DNA of 64,000 bases from Gammaproteobacteria bacterium (lineage in GTDB: Bacteria > Pseudomonadota > Gammaproteobacteria > UBA6429 > Thiohalophilaceae): assembly GCA_024641475.1 (NCBI GenBank), contig JAHECZ010000004.1, positions 36,019 to 100,018 of the forward strand, read 5' to 3'. The notes under the pieces are model-generated. The model had not been told where the DNA came from and ran no database searches. It saw only the letters and a list, made by a program, of their open reading frames with translations. Shown one piece after another: positions 19,082-28,984 of this stretch; the first letter of the stretch is position 1; each line of letters begins with the position of its first letter. A program made the translations under genes and the position numbers.

Positions 19082-20536
19082 TCAGGCGTTGGCCAGCTTG
19101 GCGGCCAATTTGGCATCCAGCATTGCGCGTTCACGATAGCCTTGGCGAATAGTCATCGCCACATTGAATGCCATTAAGATCATGCCTGATACAAAGAATA
19201 CGCCACCCAATCCGCGTACTACATATGGCATAAACAGGAACTGCACAGACTCTACGAAGGTGTAAGCCAAATTGCCGTAATCATCAAAGGCACGCAGCAT
19301 CAAGCCTTGTCCTATTCCTGCTACCCACATTGAACTGATGTACAAGACGATCCCAAAGGTCGCCAACCAGAAGTGAATAAATACCAGTCTTGTGCTCCAC
19401 AATTTGGTTTCCCACAACCGCGGTATAAGGTGATAGAACGAACCAATGGAAATCATCGCAACCCAACCCAGCGCTCCTGAGTGCACATGACCAATTGTCC
19501 AGTCCGTATAATGCGACAGTGCATTCACACTCTTGAGCGACATGAGCGGTCCTTCAAATGTCGACATACCATAAAATGATAAAGCCACGATCAAGAAACG
19601 GATAACCGGATCAGTGCGTAATTTGTCCCATGCACCTGACAGCGTCATGATGCCGTTGATCATGCCACCCCAGGATGGCAGCAGCAGCATGATTGAAAAT
19701 GTCGCCGCTAATGTCGATGTCCAGTCAGGTAACGCTGTCCAGTGTAAATGGTGCGCACCGACCCACATGTATAAAAAGATGAGTGCCCAGAAATGGATGA
19801 TCGACAAACGATAGGAATAAACGGGCCGGCCTGCCTGTTTGGGTACGAAGTAATACATCATTCCCAGAAATGCCGCCGTCAGGAAAAAGCCTACCGCATT
19901 GTGTCCGTACCACCACTGTGTCATCGCATCCTGCACACCGGCATGCAAACTGTAGGATTTCAGGCTAAACAGGCTTATCGGCACTTCCATATTGTTAAAG
20001 ATATGCAGTATTGCGGTAGCCAGAATAAACGCGACGAAAAACCAGTTGGCAACATAGATGTGTGGTTGGCTGCGTTGCCGCAGAGTCATCACATAGACGA
20101 TGAGATAGGTTACCCAGGTGATGGCAATCAATAAATCCACTGGCCAGACCATTTCGGCATATTCACGTGCCTGGGTGAATCCATTCATATAGCCGATAAC
20201 GGAGACGGCCACGGCAACTTGCCATCCCCAAAAGGTAAAGTCCGCCATCACATCGCTGAACAGCCGTACCTGACAGGTACGCTGCACTACATAATAGGAG
20301 GTGGCGAACAGTGCGCTGCCGCCAAAGCCAAAGATCACCAATGAGGTATGCACCGGCCGCAGTCGGCCAAACGTGATTTGCGGGATATCCAGATTCAGTG
20401 CGGGCCAGGCCAGCTCGAAACCGATATAGACTCCGGTGAGCATACCCAACACACCCCACAACAGGGCCATGATGACAAACTTCTTAATAATCGCGTAGTT
20501 ATATTGTTCCTGCGTAGCAAGTCCTGCAATCGCCAT
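19082..20536 (-). CDS. ccoN: cbb3-type cytochrome c oxidase catalytic subunit I
   Basis: 484 aa heme-copper oxidase subunit with about twelve membrane helices. Seen: [17 protein letters not shown] with the low-spin heme His, [24 protein letters not shown] with the Cu-B His and the Tyr region, [13 protein letters not shown] with the His pair, and [16 protein letters not shown]. Oxygen reductase with high affinity, used under low oxygen. First gene of ccoNOQP; a sigma-70-like promoter lies about 85 nt upstream. Confidence 0.97.
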   Translation of the reverse strand: MAIAGLATQEQYNYAIIKKFVIMALLWGVLGMLTGVYIGFELAWPALNLDIPQITFGRLRPVHTSLVIFGFGGSALFATSYYVVQRTCQVRLFSDVMADFTFWGWQVAVAVSVIGYMNGFTQAREYAEMVWPVDLLIAITWVTYLIVYVMTLRQRSQPHIYVANWFFVAFILATAILHIFNNMEVPISLFSLKSYSLHAGVQDAMTQWWYGHNAVGFFLTAAFLGMMYYFVPKQAGRPVYSYRLSIIHFWALIFLYMWVGAHHLHWTALPDWTSTLAATFSIMLLLPSWGGMINGIMTLSGAWDKLRTDPVIRFLIVALSFYGMSTFEGPLMSLKSVNALSHYTDWTIGHVHSGALGWVAMISIGSFYHLIPRLWETKLWSTRLVFIHFWLATFGIVLYISSMWVAGIGQGLMLRAFDDYGNLAYTFVESVQFLFMPYVVRGLGGVFFVSGMILMAFNVAMTIRQGYRERAMLDAKLAAKLANA

Positions 20537-20619
20537 GGCGACTCCTAATGTTCATGTAAATCAATAAGGTAGTAGACGATATCCGAGCATACTAGTACAG
20601 TATATTAGGATATTCTTAT

Positions 20620-20649
20620 ATTATAAAAAGAATAGGGTTATATGATCAA
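20620..20649 (-). promoter_or_regulatory. predicted promoter of ccoNOQP
   Basis: On the minus strand TTGATC (20649-20644) and a perfect TATAAT (20625-20620), with 18 bp between. It lies within the 169-nt AT-rich gap between ctaB and ccoN. No convincing FNR box sits at the -41.5 position. Confidence 0.5.
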
Positions 20650-20705
20650 CTCTTGACCATAACAATTTAGTGATAGATAGGCGATTTTAGAAGATTAGAG
20701 TAGGT

Positions 20706-21611
20706 CTAAATACGAATATAATGATCGATCAGCAATGCAGCAAACATCAACATCAGGTAAAGAATCGAAAACCCGAACGTCTTCATCGCATAACCGGTGT
20801 GTTCTTCACGCTGCATGCGAATGGCAAAGTACATAAACACGGCATCGAGCACTACCGTTGTAGCCAGATAGATCAAACCACACATGCCAGTCAGATAGGG
20901 CAGCAGTGATACGATGATAAGCACGATGGTATAGAGTAAAACATGCAACCGCGTAAATGCCACACCATGTGTTACCGGCAACATCGGAATATCGACTTTG
21001 GCGTATTCATCGCGACGATGAATTGCCAACGCCCAGAAATGTGGTGGTGTCCAGGCAAAGATAATCAGAAACAGCAATAAACTGTTTGGATCAATAGTAC
21101 CCGTTACCGCTGCCCAACCCAGCACCGGCGGCGCCGCACCGGCGGCACCACCGATGACAATATTTTGAGGTGTGGCACGCTTGAGGAATACGGTGTAAAT
21201 CACGGCGTACCCGATCAGCGAAGCAAACGTCAACAAGGCCGTTAACAAATTTACCAACACGATCAGAATTGCCATGGCAATGATACCAATGATACTGGCA
21301 AAAATAATTGCCTGACGGTTGCTTAAATTCCCGGTGGGGATTGGCCGTTTACTGGTTCGCCCCATAATGGAATCGGCTTGCTGATCGACAACTTGATTGA
21401 TAGCGGCGGCAGATGCGGCAGCCAGAGCAATTCCCAATGTACCGAAAATTAACGGTTGCCATGGCACCATGCCTGGTACAGCCAGAAACATACCGACAAT
21501 CGCAGTGAAGACGATTAAAGCTACGACACGTGGTTTGCACAGCTCGTAGTAATCACGCCAGTGATATTGGCCTGTTTGCGCTTTAATCGTTTCCTGCATA
21601 GTCGTACCCAT
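20706..21611 (-). CDS. ctaB: protoheme IX farnesyltransferase (heme O synthase)
   Basis: 301 aa UbiA-superfamily membrane enzyme converting heme B to heme O. Seen: about nine helices, [23 protein letters not shown] (first Asp-rich motif) and the loop [19 protein letters not shown]. It lies 79 nt after the SCO-like gene in the cta assembly group. The heme A synthase that normally follows or precedes it is not here. An ATG at 21599 is an alternative start. Confidence 0.95.
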   Translation of the reverse strand: MGTTMQETIKAQTGQYHWRDYYELCKPRVVALIVFTAIVGMFLAVPGMVPWQPLIFGTLGIALAAASAAAINQVVDQQADSIMGRTSKRPIPTGNLSNRQAIIFASIIGIIAMAILIVLVNLLTALLTFASLIGYAVIYTVFLKRATPQNIVIGGAAGAAPPVLGWAAVTGTIDPNSLLLFLIIFAWTPPHFWALAIHRRDEYAKVDIPMLPVTHGVAFTRLHVLLYTIVLIIVSLLPYLTGMCGLIYLATTVVLDAVFMYFAIRMQREEHTGYAMKTFGFSILYLMLMFAALLIDHYIRI

Positions 21612-21690
21612 AATAAATACTCTGCTAGTTTAACATTCTGGTGCGGCAACCGTCGCCTGCAATGATAAAAGGTATGTGTATCAGATTGAT

Positions 21691-22290
21691 TTAACGCACT
21701 TTTAATATTAATTCCAGGTCCTTAATCATGCCCTTCGGTGCAAAATCCTCTGCATAGGTCATCATGACACGTTTATCCGGATCGACCAGATATATCGATG
21801 CCGATGTTGTTGATTGTTGGGTTTTACTTTCCTGAAATACTGCCAGTAATTTATTTTGTTCATCGGGTGCACCCTTAATGACAATCATGTCAGGGTGATC
21901 TGTAATAATTTTGGCGTCTGGCATCACTCCAGTCGCCAGGTAAATATATTGTACCTTGTCAACATTGGCAGCCTGCGCCAGACGCGACTGACGAATATTA
22001 TAGAGCGCATGGGTACAGTTCGTGTCGCATGTGGAATTCCGCAAATAAACGATACTCCATTTCTTTTCAAATTGTATTTTTGTGAATGGACTACCATGCC
22101 CATCCTGCAAAATAAAATCGGGTACATCGCGCATGGGCCTCACAAATTCACCATGATTTTTTTTGCCAGGCAGCCATTCCGGGTGTTGCGAAAATATGCC
22201 GGCAACTAAAATTGGCAGCACAAAAACGAGCAATAGTAAAATAAAAGTAATGCGACTTTTTCTGATTTGCGACTCTGTTATCTCGTTCAT
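21691..22290 (-). CDS. SCO1/SenC-like oxidase assembly protein
   Basis: 199 aa with one N-terminal membrane helix (about 13-34) and a thioredoxin-like periplasmic domain. The metal/redox motif is CDTNC (CxxxC) in RNSTCDTNCTHAL, as in SCO proteins that build the Cu-A centre. The C-terminal His of canonical SCO1 is not evident, so this is the divergent version found between SURF1 and heme-synthesis genes in gammaproteobacteria. It overlaps the SURF1 gene by 4 nt. Confidence 0.82.
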   Translation of the reverse strand: MNEITESQIRKSRITFILLLLVFVLPILVAGIFSQHPEWLPGKKNHGEFVRPMRDVPDFILQDGHGSPFTKIQFEKKWSIVYLRNSTCDTNCTHALYNIRQSRLAQAANVDKVQYIYLATGVMPDAKIITDHPDMIVIKGAPDEQNKLLAVFQESKTQQSTTSASIYLVDPDKRVMMTYAEDFAPKGMIKDLELILKVR

Positions 22291-23033
22291 TCTTCCTGAC
22301 CTGATTTATGAATACGTTTTAAATTTAATTTAACCCACAACAACAAAACTATTCCCGCAAAAGTGAACCACTGCATGGCATAGGCATAGTTCTTATCCGG
22401 CGAATCACTGATTAATTGCCAGTCACGAACCAGACCATCAGTCTGTGTCGACTGCTCCAGAATTATATAGGGCTTGAGTGGCAAACCACTCTCAGCCGCC
22501 AGCGCCAGCACATCCGTCCAGCGGTACAACGCAGGCCAACCTGCATTACTTCTGTTGCTTGCGCCAAAACTACTCACATCCTTACTGGGTAACTGCAACA
22601 TTCCTTGCACGGTGGATACTCCCGCAGGTATGGCAATTTTTGGCAGCTCTGCCCGGGAAGGACCCATTGCCACCCAGCCTCGATTCACTAATACATAGGC
22701 ACTGGTGCCTGCAATTCGTAGCGGGATAACAACCTGATAGCCGACACGCCCCTGATGTATTTTATTATCCAAATACATCGTATAGCGAGTTTCATAACTA
22801 CCAGTAACCCTTACAGTGCGATAGCGCACCGATTTCAAATCCATAGGTGCGCCACTCAGTTCCATTGCGGGTAGTAATTGCTGCTGCTGAGCGCTTGCCA
22901 CTATAGCGGACTTGTAATCACCTCGACGGATTTGCCAAAAGCCCAATGCAGTAAAGACTGCCAGCAACAATACGGCAGCAACAGTTGGCCACACCATGGG
23001 CTTGAATTCAAATACTCCAAATTGCATACTCAC
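22287..23033 (-). CDS. SURF1 family oxidase assembly protein
   Basis: 248 aa with a membrane helix at each end (about 14-32 and 220-236) flanking a periplasmic domain, the SURF1 layout. Seen: LGFWQIRRGDYK, VLVNRGWVAMG and YAMQWFTFAG, all family signatures. SURF1 proteins are involved in heme a insertion into oxidase subunit I. First gene of the SURF1-SCO-like-ctaB transcript. Confidence 0.92.
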   Translation of the reverse strand: MSMQFGVFEFKPMVWPTVAAVLLLAVFTALGFWQIRRGDYKSAIVASAQQQQLLPAMELSGAPMDLKSVRYRTVRVTGSYETRYTMYLDNKIHQGRVGYQVVIPLRIAGTSAYVLVNRGWVAMGPSRAELPKIAIPAGVSTVQGMLQLPSKDVSSFGASNRSNAGWPALYRWTDVLALAAESGLPLKPYIILEQSTQTDGLVRDWQLISDSPDKNYAYAMQWFTFAGIVLLLWVKLNLKRIHKSGQEE

Positions 23034-23111
23034 TCACTGGCACAGCTGCTGTTAAAACATGTTTAATCACGTATACTCAGACTTCAATTACATCCACAGT
23101 CGGGGTGGGTT

Positions 23112-23312
23112 ATGAAATACGTCGTCATTGGATTCTTGATTTTGATACTCGTCAGTCTTGGTACTGCCTTGTTCGCTTTGGTCAAAGACCGCGGCCAAAG
23201 TACTCGCACCGTAAGAGCACTGAGTATGCGCATCGCGTTATCGATCGCGCTCATCATACTACTGATGATTAGCTATAAAGCCGGTCTCATCAAGCCACAT
23301 AGTGGTTTCTGA
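23112..23312 (+). CDS. small twin-transmembrane protein, DUF2909 type
   Basis: 66 aa: two membrane helices (about residues 4-24 and 41-60) separated by a basic loop KDRGQSTRTVRALSMR. This is the DUF2909 family often found on the opposite strand between cta structural and assembly genes, as here. Function unknown, presumably oxidase biogenesis by context. Confidence 0.85.
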   Translation: MKYVVIGFLILILVSLGTALFALVKDRGQSTRTVRALSMRIALSIALIILLMISYKAGLIKPHSGF

Positions 23313-23364
23313 TTTATCGTTACACCGATACTTGAGATTCTCTACCAGCATGTTATTTCTCTAC

Positions 23365-23400
23365 AAATAAAAAAGGGTGCCGAAATGACGCGGCACCCTT
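23365..23400. terminator. terminator after the ctaCDGE genes
   Basis: Stem AAGGGTGCCG / CGGCACCCTT with an 8-nt loop; on the minus strand it is followed by TTTTTATTTG. It closes the ctaC-D-G-E transcript and may also stop the convergent DUF2909 gene. Confidence 0.88.
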
Positions 23401-23421
23401 CCATTGCCTCAGGCTGATAAC

Positions 23422-24318
23422 TTACAGCCAATAGACAAAGATAAACAAACCTAACCAAACGACGTCCACAAAATGCCAATACCAGGCGGCAGCTTCGAAC
23501 GCGAAGTGATGTTCTGGAGTAAAGTGGCCTTTAATGGCGCGGAATAACATGATCAACAGCATGGTGGCACCAATCGTTACATGCAAACCATGGAAGCCAG
23601 TCAACATAAAGAATGTTGTGCCGTAAATACCTGAGCTCAATTTCAGATTCAGGTGCTTATAGGCCTCACCATATTCACCCGCTTGCAACGTAACGAATAA
23701 GAAGCCCAACACGACCGTGGCCAGCAACCAGAATATCAGCGCGCTACGATTTTGTTTCTTGAGTGCCCAATGTGCAAATGTGACAGTGACACCAGAGGTC
23801 AGCAGGATAAGGGTGTTATAGAAAGGTACACCCCAAGCGCCAATGACATCTTTGGCTTTGGCAAAAGTCAATTCCGCTTCGGGCTTCACCGCCATTTCTG
23901 GTGTGCTCAGTAAAGGCCAGCTTTTTTCAAAGCCTTTCCACAATAATTCATTGGTTCCCGGATCTGCACCAGCCAGCCAAGGTACCGACAATTGCCGTGC
24001 GTAGAACAAGGCACCGAAGAATGCCGCAAAGAACATGACTTCGGAGAAAATGAACCACATCATACCCATGCGGAATGACATATCCACTTGCGCATTGTAT
24101 TTCCCGCTTTCGCTTTCACGTATAACAGTACTGAACCAGCCAAACAGCATGTATGCCAGAATAGCCATGCCGATGTACATCATCGCCAGACTACCGATAG
24201 GATCACCTGATTTGCTAGGCAACGCCATCGCAAAACCAAACGTGGTAGTAAATAATCCCACTGACCCGACGAGCGGCCAATGGCTCGGTTGTGGTAGATA
24301 ATATTTTTGTTCTGCCAT
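23422..24318 (-). CDS. ctaE: cytochrome c oxidase subunit III
   Basis: 298 aa with seven membrane helices. Seen: MGMMWFIFSEVMFFAAFFGALFYAR, TFFMLTGFHGLHVTIGA, and the C-terminal WYWHFVDVVWLGLFIFVYWL, all subunit III signatures. Last gene of the aa3-type structural cluster. Confidence 0.96.
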   Translation of the reverse strand: MAEQKYYLPQPSHWPLVGSVGLFTTTFGFAMALPSKSGDPIGSLAMMYIGMAILAYMLFGWFSTVIRESESGKYNAQVDMSFRMGMMWFIFSEVMFFAAFFGALFYARQLSVPWLAGADPGTNELLWKGFEKSWPLLSTPEMAVKPEAELTFAKAKDVIGAWGVPFYNTLILLTSGVTVTFAHWALKKQNRSALIFWLLATVVLGFLFVTLQAGEYGEAYKHLNLKLSSGIYGTTFFMLTGFHGLHVTIGATMLLIMLFRAIKGHFTPEHHFAFEAAAWYWHFVDVVWLGLFIFVYWL

Positions 24319-24381
24319 GTTTACCTCTCTCTGGATTTTTAAGTCTAGTGAATCTTGTTTATGTTGCGTAATCGTTGTATT

Positions 24382-24987
24382 TCAGCCAGGCGGTGCGGCT
24401 GGTTGAACAGCTTTTACATCCGCCATGGATTCAGCGCTTAACTTGGTATCAAAAAAAGTATATGCCTGGGTTAACCGTTGGATTTTTTTAGGCAAATTCC
24501 GGTTAACAATAAAAATTAACGGCATCTCTTTCACTTCACCCGGTTTAAAAACCTGGTTGTTGAAGCAGAAGCATTCCATCTTGGTAAAATACTTCACACC
24601 TTCGCTGGGTCGCATGCTCGGAACTGCACGAGCAACCACGGTTCTATCACTTAAATTCTTTGCGTAAAATTTAACCTGAGTAACTTCACCAGGATGCACG
24701 TCTATCGATCCGGTCATTGGATGAAATTCCCAGGGTAGATCCTGGTTTTCACTCGCAACGAACTGTACGGTCACGGTACGAGTTTTATCGACACCTTCCT
24801 TAAGTACTCGCGCCGCTTCTGCACGTGGATTGTAGGTGCCGTTATCGATTGCTTCATTACGGCCGTTAAATCCAAACACATTACAAAACACATTGTAGAG
24901 TGGTACCAGTGCGTAACCAAAACCAAACATCAACAAAGCAATGGTTGAAAACAATATAACCGTGCGTTGATGTGGCTTGCTTTGCAT
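24382..24987 (-). CDS. ctaG: cytochrome c oxidase assembly protein CtaG/Cox11
   Basis: 201 aa. One N-terminal membrane helix (about 10-31), then a periplasmic immunoglobulin-like domain with copper-binding CFCF in MECFCFNNQVFKPGE. Cox11/CtaG delivers copper to the Cu-B site of subunit I. Start is 5 nt after the stop of a 34-aa ORF and 63 nt before ctaE. Confidence 0.95.
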   Translation of the reverse strand: MQSKPHQRTVILFSTIALLMFGFGYALVPLYNVFCNVFGFNGRNEAIDNGTYNPRAEAARVLKEGVDKTRTVTVQFVASENQDLPWEFHPMTGSIDVHPGEVTQVKFYAKNLSDRTVVARAVPSMRPSEGVKYFTKMECFCFNNQVFKPGEVKEMPLIFIVNRNLPKKIQRLTQAYTFFDTKLSAESMADVKAVQPAAPPG

Positions 24988-24992
24988 TGAGC

Positions 24993-25097
24993 TTAACCCT
25001 GCTGCAAAAACGTCATAACATAAAAGAACAACGCCAACATGCCAACAACGAGCACCACGATCATGTTAGCGCGATTGGTTTTGGCGTTTCGTTCCAT
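24993..25097 (-). CDS. 34-aa membrane protein, cytochrome oxidase small assembly protein
   Basis: Translated by hand: MERNAKTNRANMIVVLVVG, continuing with a helix to about residue 28 and ending TFLQQG. One membrane helix with a positively charged N-terminus. A small protein of this kind is known between ctaD and ctaG in many proteobacteria and is usually missed by gene callers. AAGG lies 8 nt before the ATG. The stop is 5 nt before ctaG, so the two are probably coupled. Confidence 0.72.
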   Translation of the reverse strand: MERNAKTNRANMIVVLVVGMLALFFYVMTFLQQG

Positions 25098-25122
25098 TAT
25101 CAATACCTTTAGTGTAATAACC

Positions 25123-25153
25123 AGGAAGGGTTTACCTGAGGTAAACCCTTCCT
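25123..25153 (-). other. 14-bp perfect hairpin between ctaD and the small ORF
   Basis: Arms AGGAAGGGTTTACC and GGTAAACCCTTCCT pair perfectly around a 3-nt loop, 7 nt after the ctaD stop. No T-run follows on the minus strand. It may protect or process the ctaCD message, or weaken expression of the downstream genes. Confidence 0.75.
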
Positions 25154-25159
25154 GTGGAA

Positions 25160-26731
25160 TTACTTAATTGCAGGTGGATTTTCAAAAGTGTGGTATGGCG
25201 CCGGTGATGCCACCGTCCACTCCAGACCTTCTGCACCTTCCCAAACCTGACTCGTAGCCTTGGCACCGCCACGGATCGTTTTGATCACGATGAACAGGAA
25301 CAGGATTTGTGATGCACCGAAGACGAAACCACCAATCGAAGACACAAAGTTCCAATCCGCAAACATCGGGTTGTAATCAGGGATACGCCGTGGCATGCCT
25401 TCCAGACCCAGGAAGTGTTGTGGGAAGAACAACACGTTCACGGAAATGGTCGACATCCAGAAGTGCAACTTTGATAATTTCTCGTCGTACATGTGACCAG
25501 TCCACTTCGGCAACCAGTAATACACCGCACCGATGATGGCAAACAGTGCGCCGGTTACCAATACGTAGTGGAAGTGTGCAACCACAAAGTAGGTATCCTG
25601 ATACTGGAAGTCAGACGTTGCCACACCCAGCATCAAGCCGGTGAAACCACCGATCGTGAAGAGAATGACAAACGCAATTGCCCACAGCATCGGAGTCTCG
25701 AAGGTCATCGCACCTTTCCACATAGTAGCGGTCCAGTTGAATACCTTTACTGCAGTTGGTACGGCAATCATTACCGTCGCATAGGTGAAGTACAACTCAC
25801 CGGCAACCGGCATGCCTACCGTGAACATGTGGTGCGCCCACACGATGAACGACAGGAAGGCAATCGCAGCGGTGGCATACACCATCGACGCATAACCAAA
25901 CAACTTCTTGCGCGCAAAGGTCGGGATGATCTGCGACACGATACCAAATGCCGGCAGAATCATGATGTAAACCTCGGGATGACCGAAGAACCAGAATACA
26001 TGCTGGAACAATACCGGATCACCACCGCCCGCGGCGTTGAAGAAGCTGGTACCGAAATATTTATCGGTCAACATCATTGTCACTGCGCCAGCCAGAACCG
26101 GCATCACCGCAATCAACAGGAAGGCGGTAATTAACCAGGTCCAGACGAACATCGGCATTTTCATCAAGGTCATGCCGGGGGCACGCATGTTGAGAATGGT
26201 GGCGATAATGTTGATTGAGCCCATGATGGAGGAAATACCCAACAAATGCACCGCGAACACGAAGAACGCCAGCTTGTCGTTTTGACCGGACAGCGGTTCG
26301 TAGAATGTCCAACCGAAGGCGGGACCTTGGCCAGACATGAAATGTCCGCCCATGAACATGGGTGCGACCAGCATGGTTGCCGCAAACGGCAGAATCCAGA
26401 AGCTCCAGTTATTCATACGAGGCAGTGCCATATCCGGTGCGCCGATCATCATCGGAATACACCAGTTGGCCAGACCTACTGTTGAAGGCATGATGGCGCC
26501 GAACACCATGACAAGACCATGCATGGTCGTCATCATGTTAAAGAAGTTCGGATCCACAATTTGCATGCCCGGATACATCAGCTCGGCACGGATGACCATT
26601 GCAAATGCACCGCCGATGAGCAGCATGATGAAAGAAAACCACAGGTATAAGGTACCGATATCCTTATGGTTGGTCGTAAACAACCAACGTTTGATACCTG
26701 TTGGATGGTCGTGATGATGATTATCGCTCAT
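25160..26731 (-). CDS. ctaD: cytochrome c oxidase subunit I, aa3 type
   Basis: 523 aa with twelve membrane helices; catalytic subunit with low-spin heme and the heme-Cu-B site. Seen: [32 protein letters not shown] (low-spin heme His), [17 protein letters not shown] (Cu-B His and cross-linked Tyr), [11 protein letters not shown] (His pair), [15 protein letters not shown]. It lies 18 nt after ctaC. Confidence 0.97.
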   Translation of the reverse strand: MSDNHHHDHPTGIKRWLFTTNHKDIGTLYLWFSFIMLLIGGAFAMVIRAELMYPGMQIVDPNFFNMMTTMHGLVMVFGAIMPSTVGLANWCIPMMIGAPDMALPRMNNWSFWILPFAATMLVAPMFMGGHFMSGQGPAFGWTFYEPLSGQNDKLAFFVFAVHLLGISSIMGSINIIATILNMRAPGMTLMKMPMFVWTWLITAFLLIAVMPVLAGAVTMMLTDKYFGTSFFNAAGGGDPVLFQHVFWFFGHPEVYIMILPAFGIVSQIIPTFARKKLFGYASMVYATAAIAFLSFIVWAHHMFTVGMPVAGELYFTYATVMIAVPTAVKVFNWTATMWKGAMTFETPMLWAIAFVILFTIGGFTGLMLGVATSDFQYQDTYFVVAHFHYVLVTGALFAIIGAVYYWLPKWTGHMYDEKLSKLHFWMSTISVNVLFFPQHFLGLEGMPRRIPDYNPMFADWNFVSSIGGFVFGASQILFLFIVIKTIRGGAKATSQVWEGAEGLEWTVASPAPYHTFENPPAIK

Positions 26732-26749
26732 TGTCTACGTCCTCCGCAC

Positions 26750-27931
26750 TTAGCGTGCTGCTTTAATTTGAGAAGGTTGTGCCATATCGCCCATATCGTT
26801 GCCCCATGAATTACGTTCATAGGTAATAACTGCGGCGATATCCGCATCGTTTAGCATAGCGCCAAAGGGTGCCATTGCCGTACCGGGTTTGCCCTTCACG
26901 ACAATATTGATATGTCCTGCGATTGGGCCTTTGGCAATTTTGCTGCCTTTGAGTGCCGGGAATGGTCCCATGCCTTCACCGCCAGGCTGGTGACAGGCTG
27001 CGCAGTTCTTGGCATAGACTTCAGCACCGTGCTTGATCAACTCGTCTTTGGTCCAGACTTTACCCGAATCTACAGCAGATGCTGCAGCTGCGCTCTTTTG
27101 TGCGCTAACCCAGGCTTTATATTTATCTTCCGAGACAACCTTAACCACAATGGGCATAAAGCCGTGATCCTTACCGCATAATTCGGCACATTGACCACGG
27201 AAAATGGCTTCGCCATCTTTCTGAACTTTATCCCAATCAGCTTGCTCGACTTTGAATTGGCTTTCATTGATAAAACCAGGGATTGCATCGCGCTTGACAC
27301 CCAGTTCAGGCACCCACCAGGCATGAATAACGTCTTTACCTGTGGTGAGGATACGAACTTTTTTGCCAACGGGAACCACCAAAGGATTGTCCACATTCAA
27401 CAGGTAATGATCGATCTTGGTAACATCGACATTAGATTTAAGTTGGCGAGCATCATTGCTTTCTTTATCCAATTGGCTAAAGAACTTCACACCATTGCTA
27501 TCAGTGATCTTGTCACCAATATATTCATATTCCCATTTCCACTGCCAGCCGGTAGCTTTGATATCGATGTCGGTATTCGACATGTCTTCATAACGCAGCA
27601 ACGATGTGGTGGTTGGAACCGCAATTGATACCAGGATAACAAATGGGATTACGGTCCAGATAACTTCTACTGTGGTGCTTTCATGGAACGTGGCGGGGGT
27701 AACGCCTTTGGACTTGCGGTGATTGATAAGCGAATAAATGATCACACCAAACACAGCAATACCGGCTACAACACATATCCACAACACCAGCATATGCAAG
27801 TCATACATATCATGGCTGTTAACTGTAACACCACGATGCATATTGAGCCCTGCCATTGCCAGCGCCGGCCCGCACAGCAATGCCGCTGCAAACAGGCTAC
27901 GGAGTATTTTAGTTGTCTTTGTTACTGACAT
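26750..27931 (-). CDS. ctaC: cytochrome c oxidase subunit II with fused cytochrome c (caa3 type)
   Basis: 393 aa. A signal-like N-terminus, two membrane helices (about 45-70 and 88-108), a Cu-A domain with VIHAWWVPELGVKRDAIPG and GQCAELCGKDHGFMP, then a C-terminal cytochrome c domain with CAACHQPGGEGMGP and an axial Met candidate (GTAMAPF). The fusion makes this a caa3-type oxidase. Start chosen at the ATG at 27931, six bases after a GAGG site; a GTG lies two codons further up. Confidence 0.95.
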   Translation of the reverse strand: MSVTKTTKILRSLFAAALLCGPALAMAGLNMHRGVTVNSHDMYDLHMLVLWICVVAGIAVFGVIIYSLINHRKSKGVTPATFHESTTVEVIWTVIPFVILVSIAVPTTTSLLRYEDMSNTDIDIKATGWQWKWEYEYIGDKITDSNGVKFFSQLDKESNDARQLKSNVDVTKIDHYLLNVDNPLVVPVGKKVRILTTGKDVIHAWWVPELGVKRDAIPGFINESQFKVEQADWDKVQKDGEAIFRGQCAELCGKDHGFMPIVVKVVSEDKYKAWVSAQKSAAAASAVDSGKVWTKDELIKHGAEVYAKNCAACHQPGGEGMGPFPALKGSKIAKGPIAGHINIVVKGKPGTAMAPFGAMLNDADIAAVITYERNSWGNDMGDMAQPSQIKAAR

Positions 27932-27937
27932 ACTCAC

Positions 27938-28296
27938 CTCTTAGGTTGGGAACTTTAAGAAAATTAAACTGAAAATCTGCATGAATTCTGCCTGCTGGAT
28001 GCTGGAGGTATCGCAGGTATCTTCTCCCGTTTTATCTATTTTATTGTGCATTAAAAAAACCGGTTAAATTTACCGCTTTTTTCGTGTTACTCGCGCGGCG
28101 GCATGCTATAGCATGCGACAACCTGCCGCAATAAAAAAGTATGATATACGTCTATAATTTGCCGATATAGAAGTAATTGCTAATATTCTTATCGACTTAA
28201 CTTACTTTTTTTGTGTTTGTTAGCGCCGTACAAAACATACAAAATTCGCGTGAATTTGCCAAGTGCTTGTTTCAAAAATAGAAACTGACTAAACCG
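27938..28296. other. 359-nt intergenic region upstream of ctaC
   Basis: No gene is visible. It is AT-rich and holds the ctaC promoter region and the end of the bio transcript. The main structure is a perfect 16-bp palindrome, GCATGCTATAGCATGC, at 28101-28116, flanked by GCGGC (28095-28099) and GCCGC (28125-28129), which could pair around it. No terminator of the usual stem-plus-T-run kind follows bioD; a weak AAATTC/GAATTT hairpin occurs near 28247-28262. Confidence 0.5.
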
Positions 28297-28980
28297 TTAA
28301 ACTTCTCGATGCGGCACAATGGTGTGCAGCATGAACTCATTGTGCACAATATTTTCTGCTGCGTTGTGCGTTATGCAACCCAAAAAAGGTGCATGGATCT
28401 GCGTACGCAGATACGTAATGGATTCGATAACAACGCTATAACCCGGATCAATGTTGTTAGCAATCCACCCTGCCAACTCACAACCACTCGCCACGATTGC
28501 ATTTGCGCTCAATAACGCATGGCTCATACAACCCAGGCGTAATCCCACTACCAACAGCACAGGTAACTGCAACTGCTGCGCGAGATCGGCAACTGTCATA
28601 TCGTTATATAATGGCGCGTGCCAGCCACCAACTCCTTCAACCAGTACAAAATCAGCCAGTGACTGCACTTGCGACACTTGTGTTGTAATTTTTGCCAAAT
28701 CAATTGTTATTTTTTGTTGGCTTGCGGCAATATGCGGAGGCAATGGTAGTGCGAAACAATATGGATTGACCTCTGCATAGCTGAGTTCGACATTACTGGC
28801 GGCCTGCAATTGCAACGCATCATCATTGCGTAATTCACCTGCAACCTGATTCGCACCGCTCGCCACCGGCTTGAGGGCTGCAACACGATAACCTTGTGCA
28901 ATTAATTGTTGCGTCAGCAACACCGTTGCATAGGTTTTACCAATGCCGGTATCGGTGCCGGTGATAAAAAATCCATTCAT
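28297..28980 (-). CDS. bioD: dethiobiotin synthetase
   Basis: ATP-dependent carboxylation of 7,8-diaminopelargonate to dethiobiotin. About 227 aa from the ATG at 28980. Seen: P-loop GTDTGIGKTYATVLL at the N-terminus, KPVASG, and VEGVGGWHAPL, all BioD hallmarks. The frame is open 27 codons further upstream, but homologues begin at MNGFFITGTDTG. Last gene of bioB-F-H-C-D; 4 nt after bioC. Confidence 0.94.
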   Translation of the reverse strand: MNGFFITGTDTGIGKTYATVLLTQQLIAQGYRVAALKPVASGANQVAGELRNDDALQLQAASNVELSYAEVNPYCFALPLPPHIAASQQKITIDLAKITTQVSQVQSLADFVLVEGVGGWHAPLYNDMTVADLAQQLQLPVLLVVGLRLGCMSHALLSANAIVASGCELAGWIANNIDPGYSVVIESITYLRTQIHAPFLGCITHNAAENIVHNEFMLHTIVPHREV

Positions 28981-28984
28981 AGAA

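Noticed and set aside
20551-20564. FNR-like box TTGATTTACATGAA near ccoN
   Set aside because: It matches 9 of 10 conserved bases, but it lies only 15 nt before the start codon and downstream of the predicted promoter, so it cannot act at -41.5. Kept as a curiosity only.
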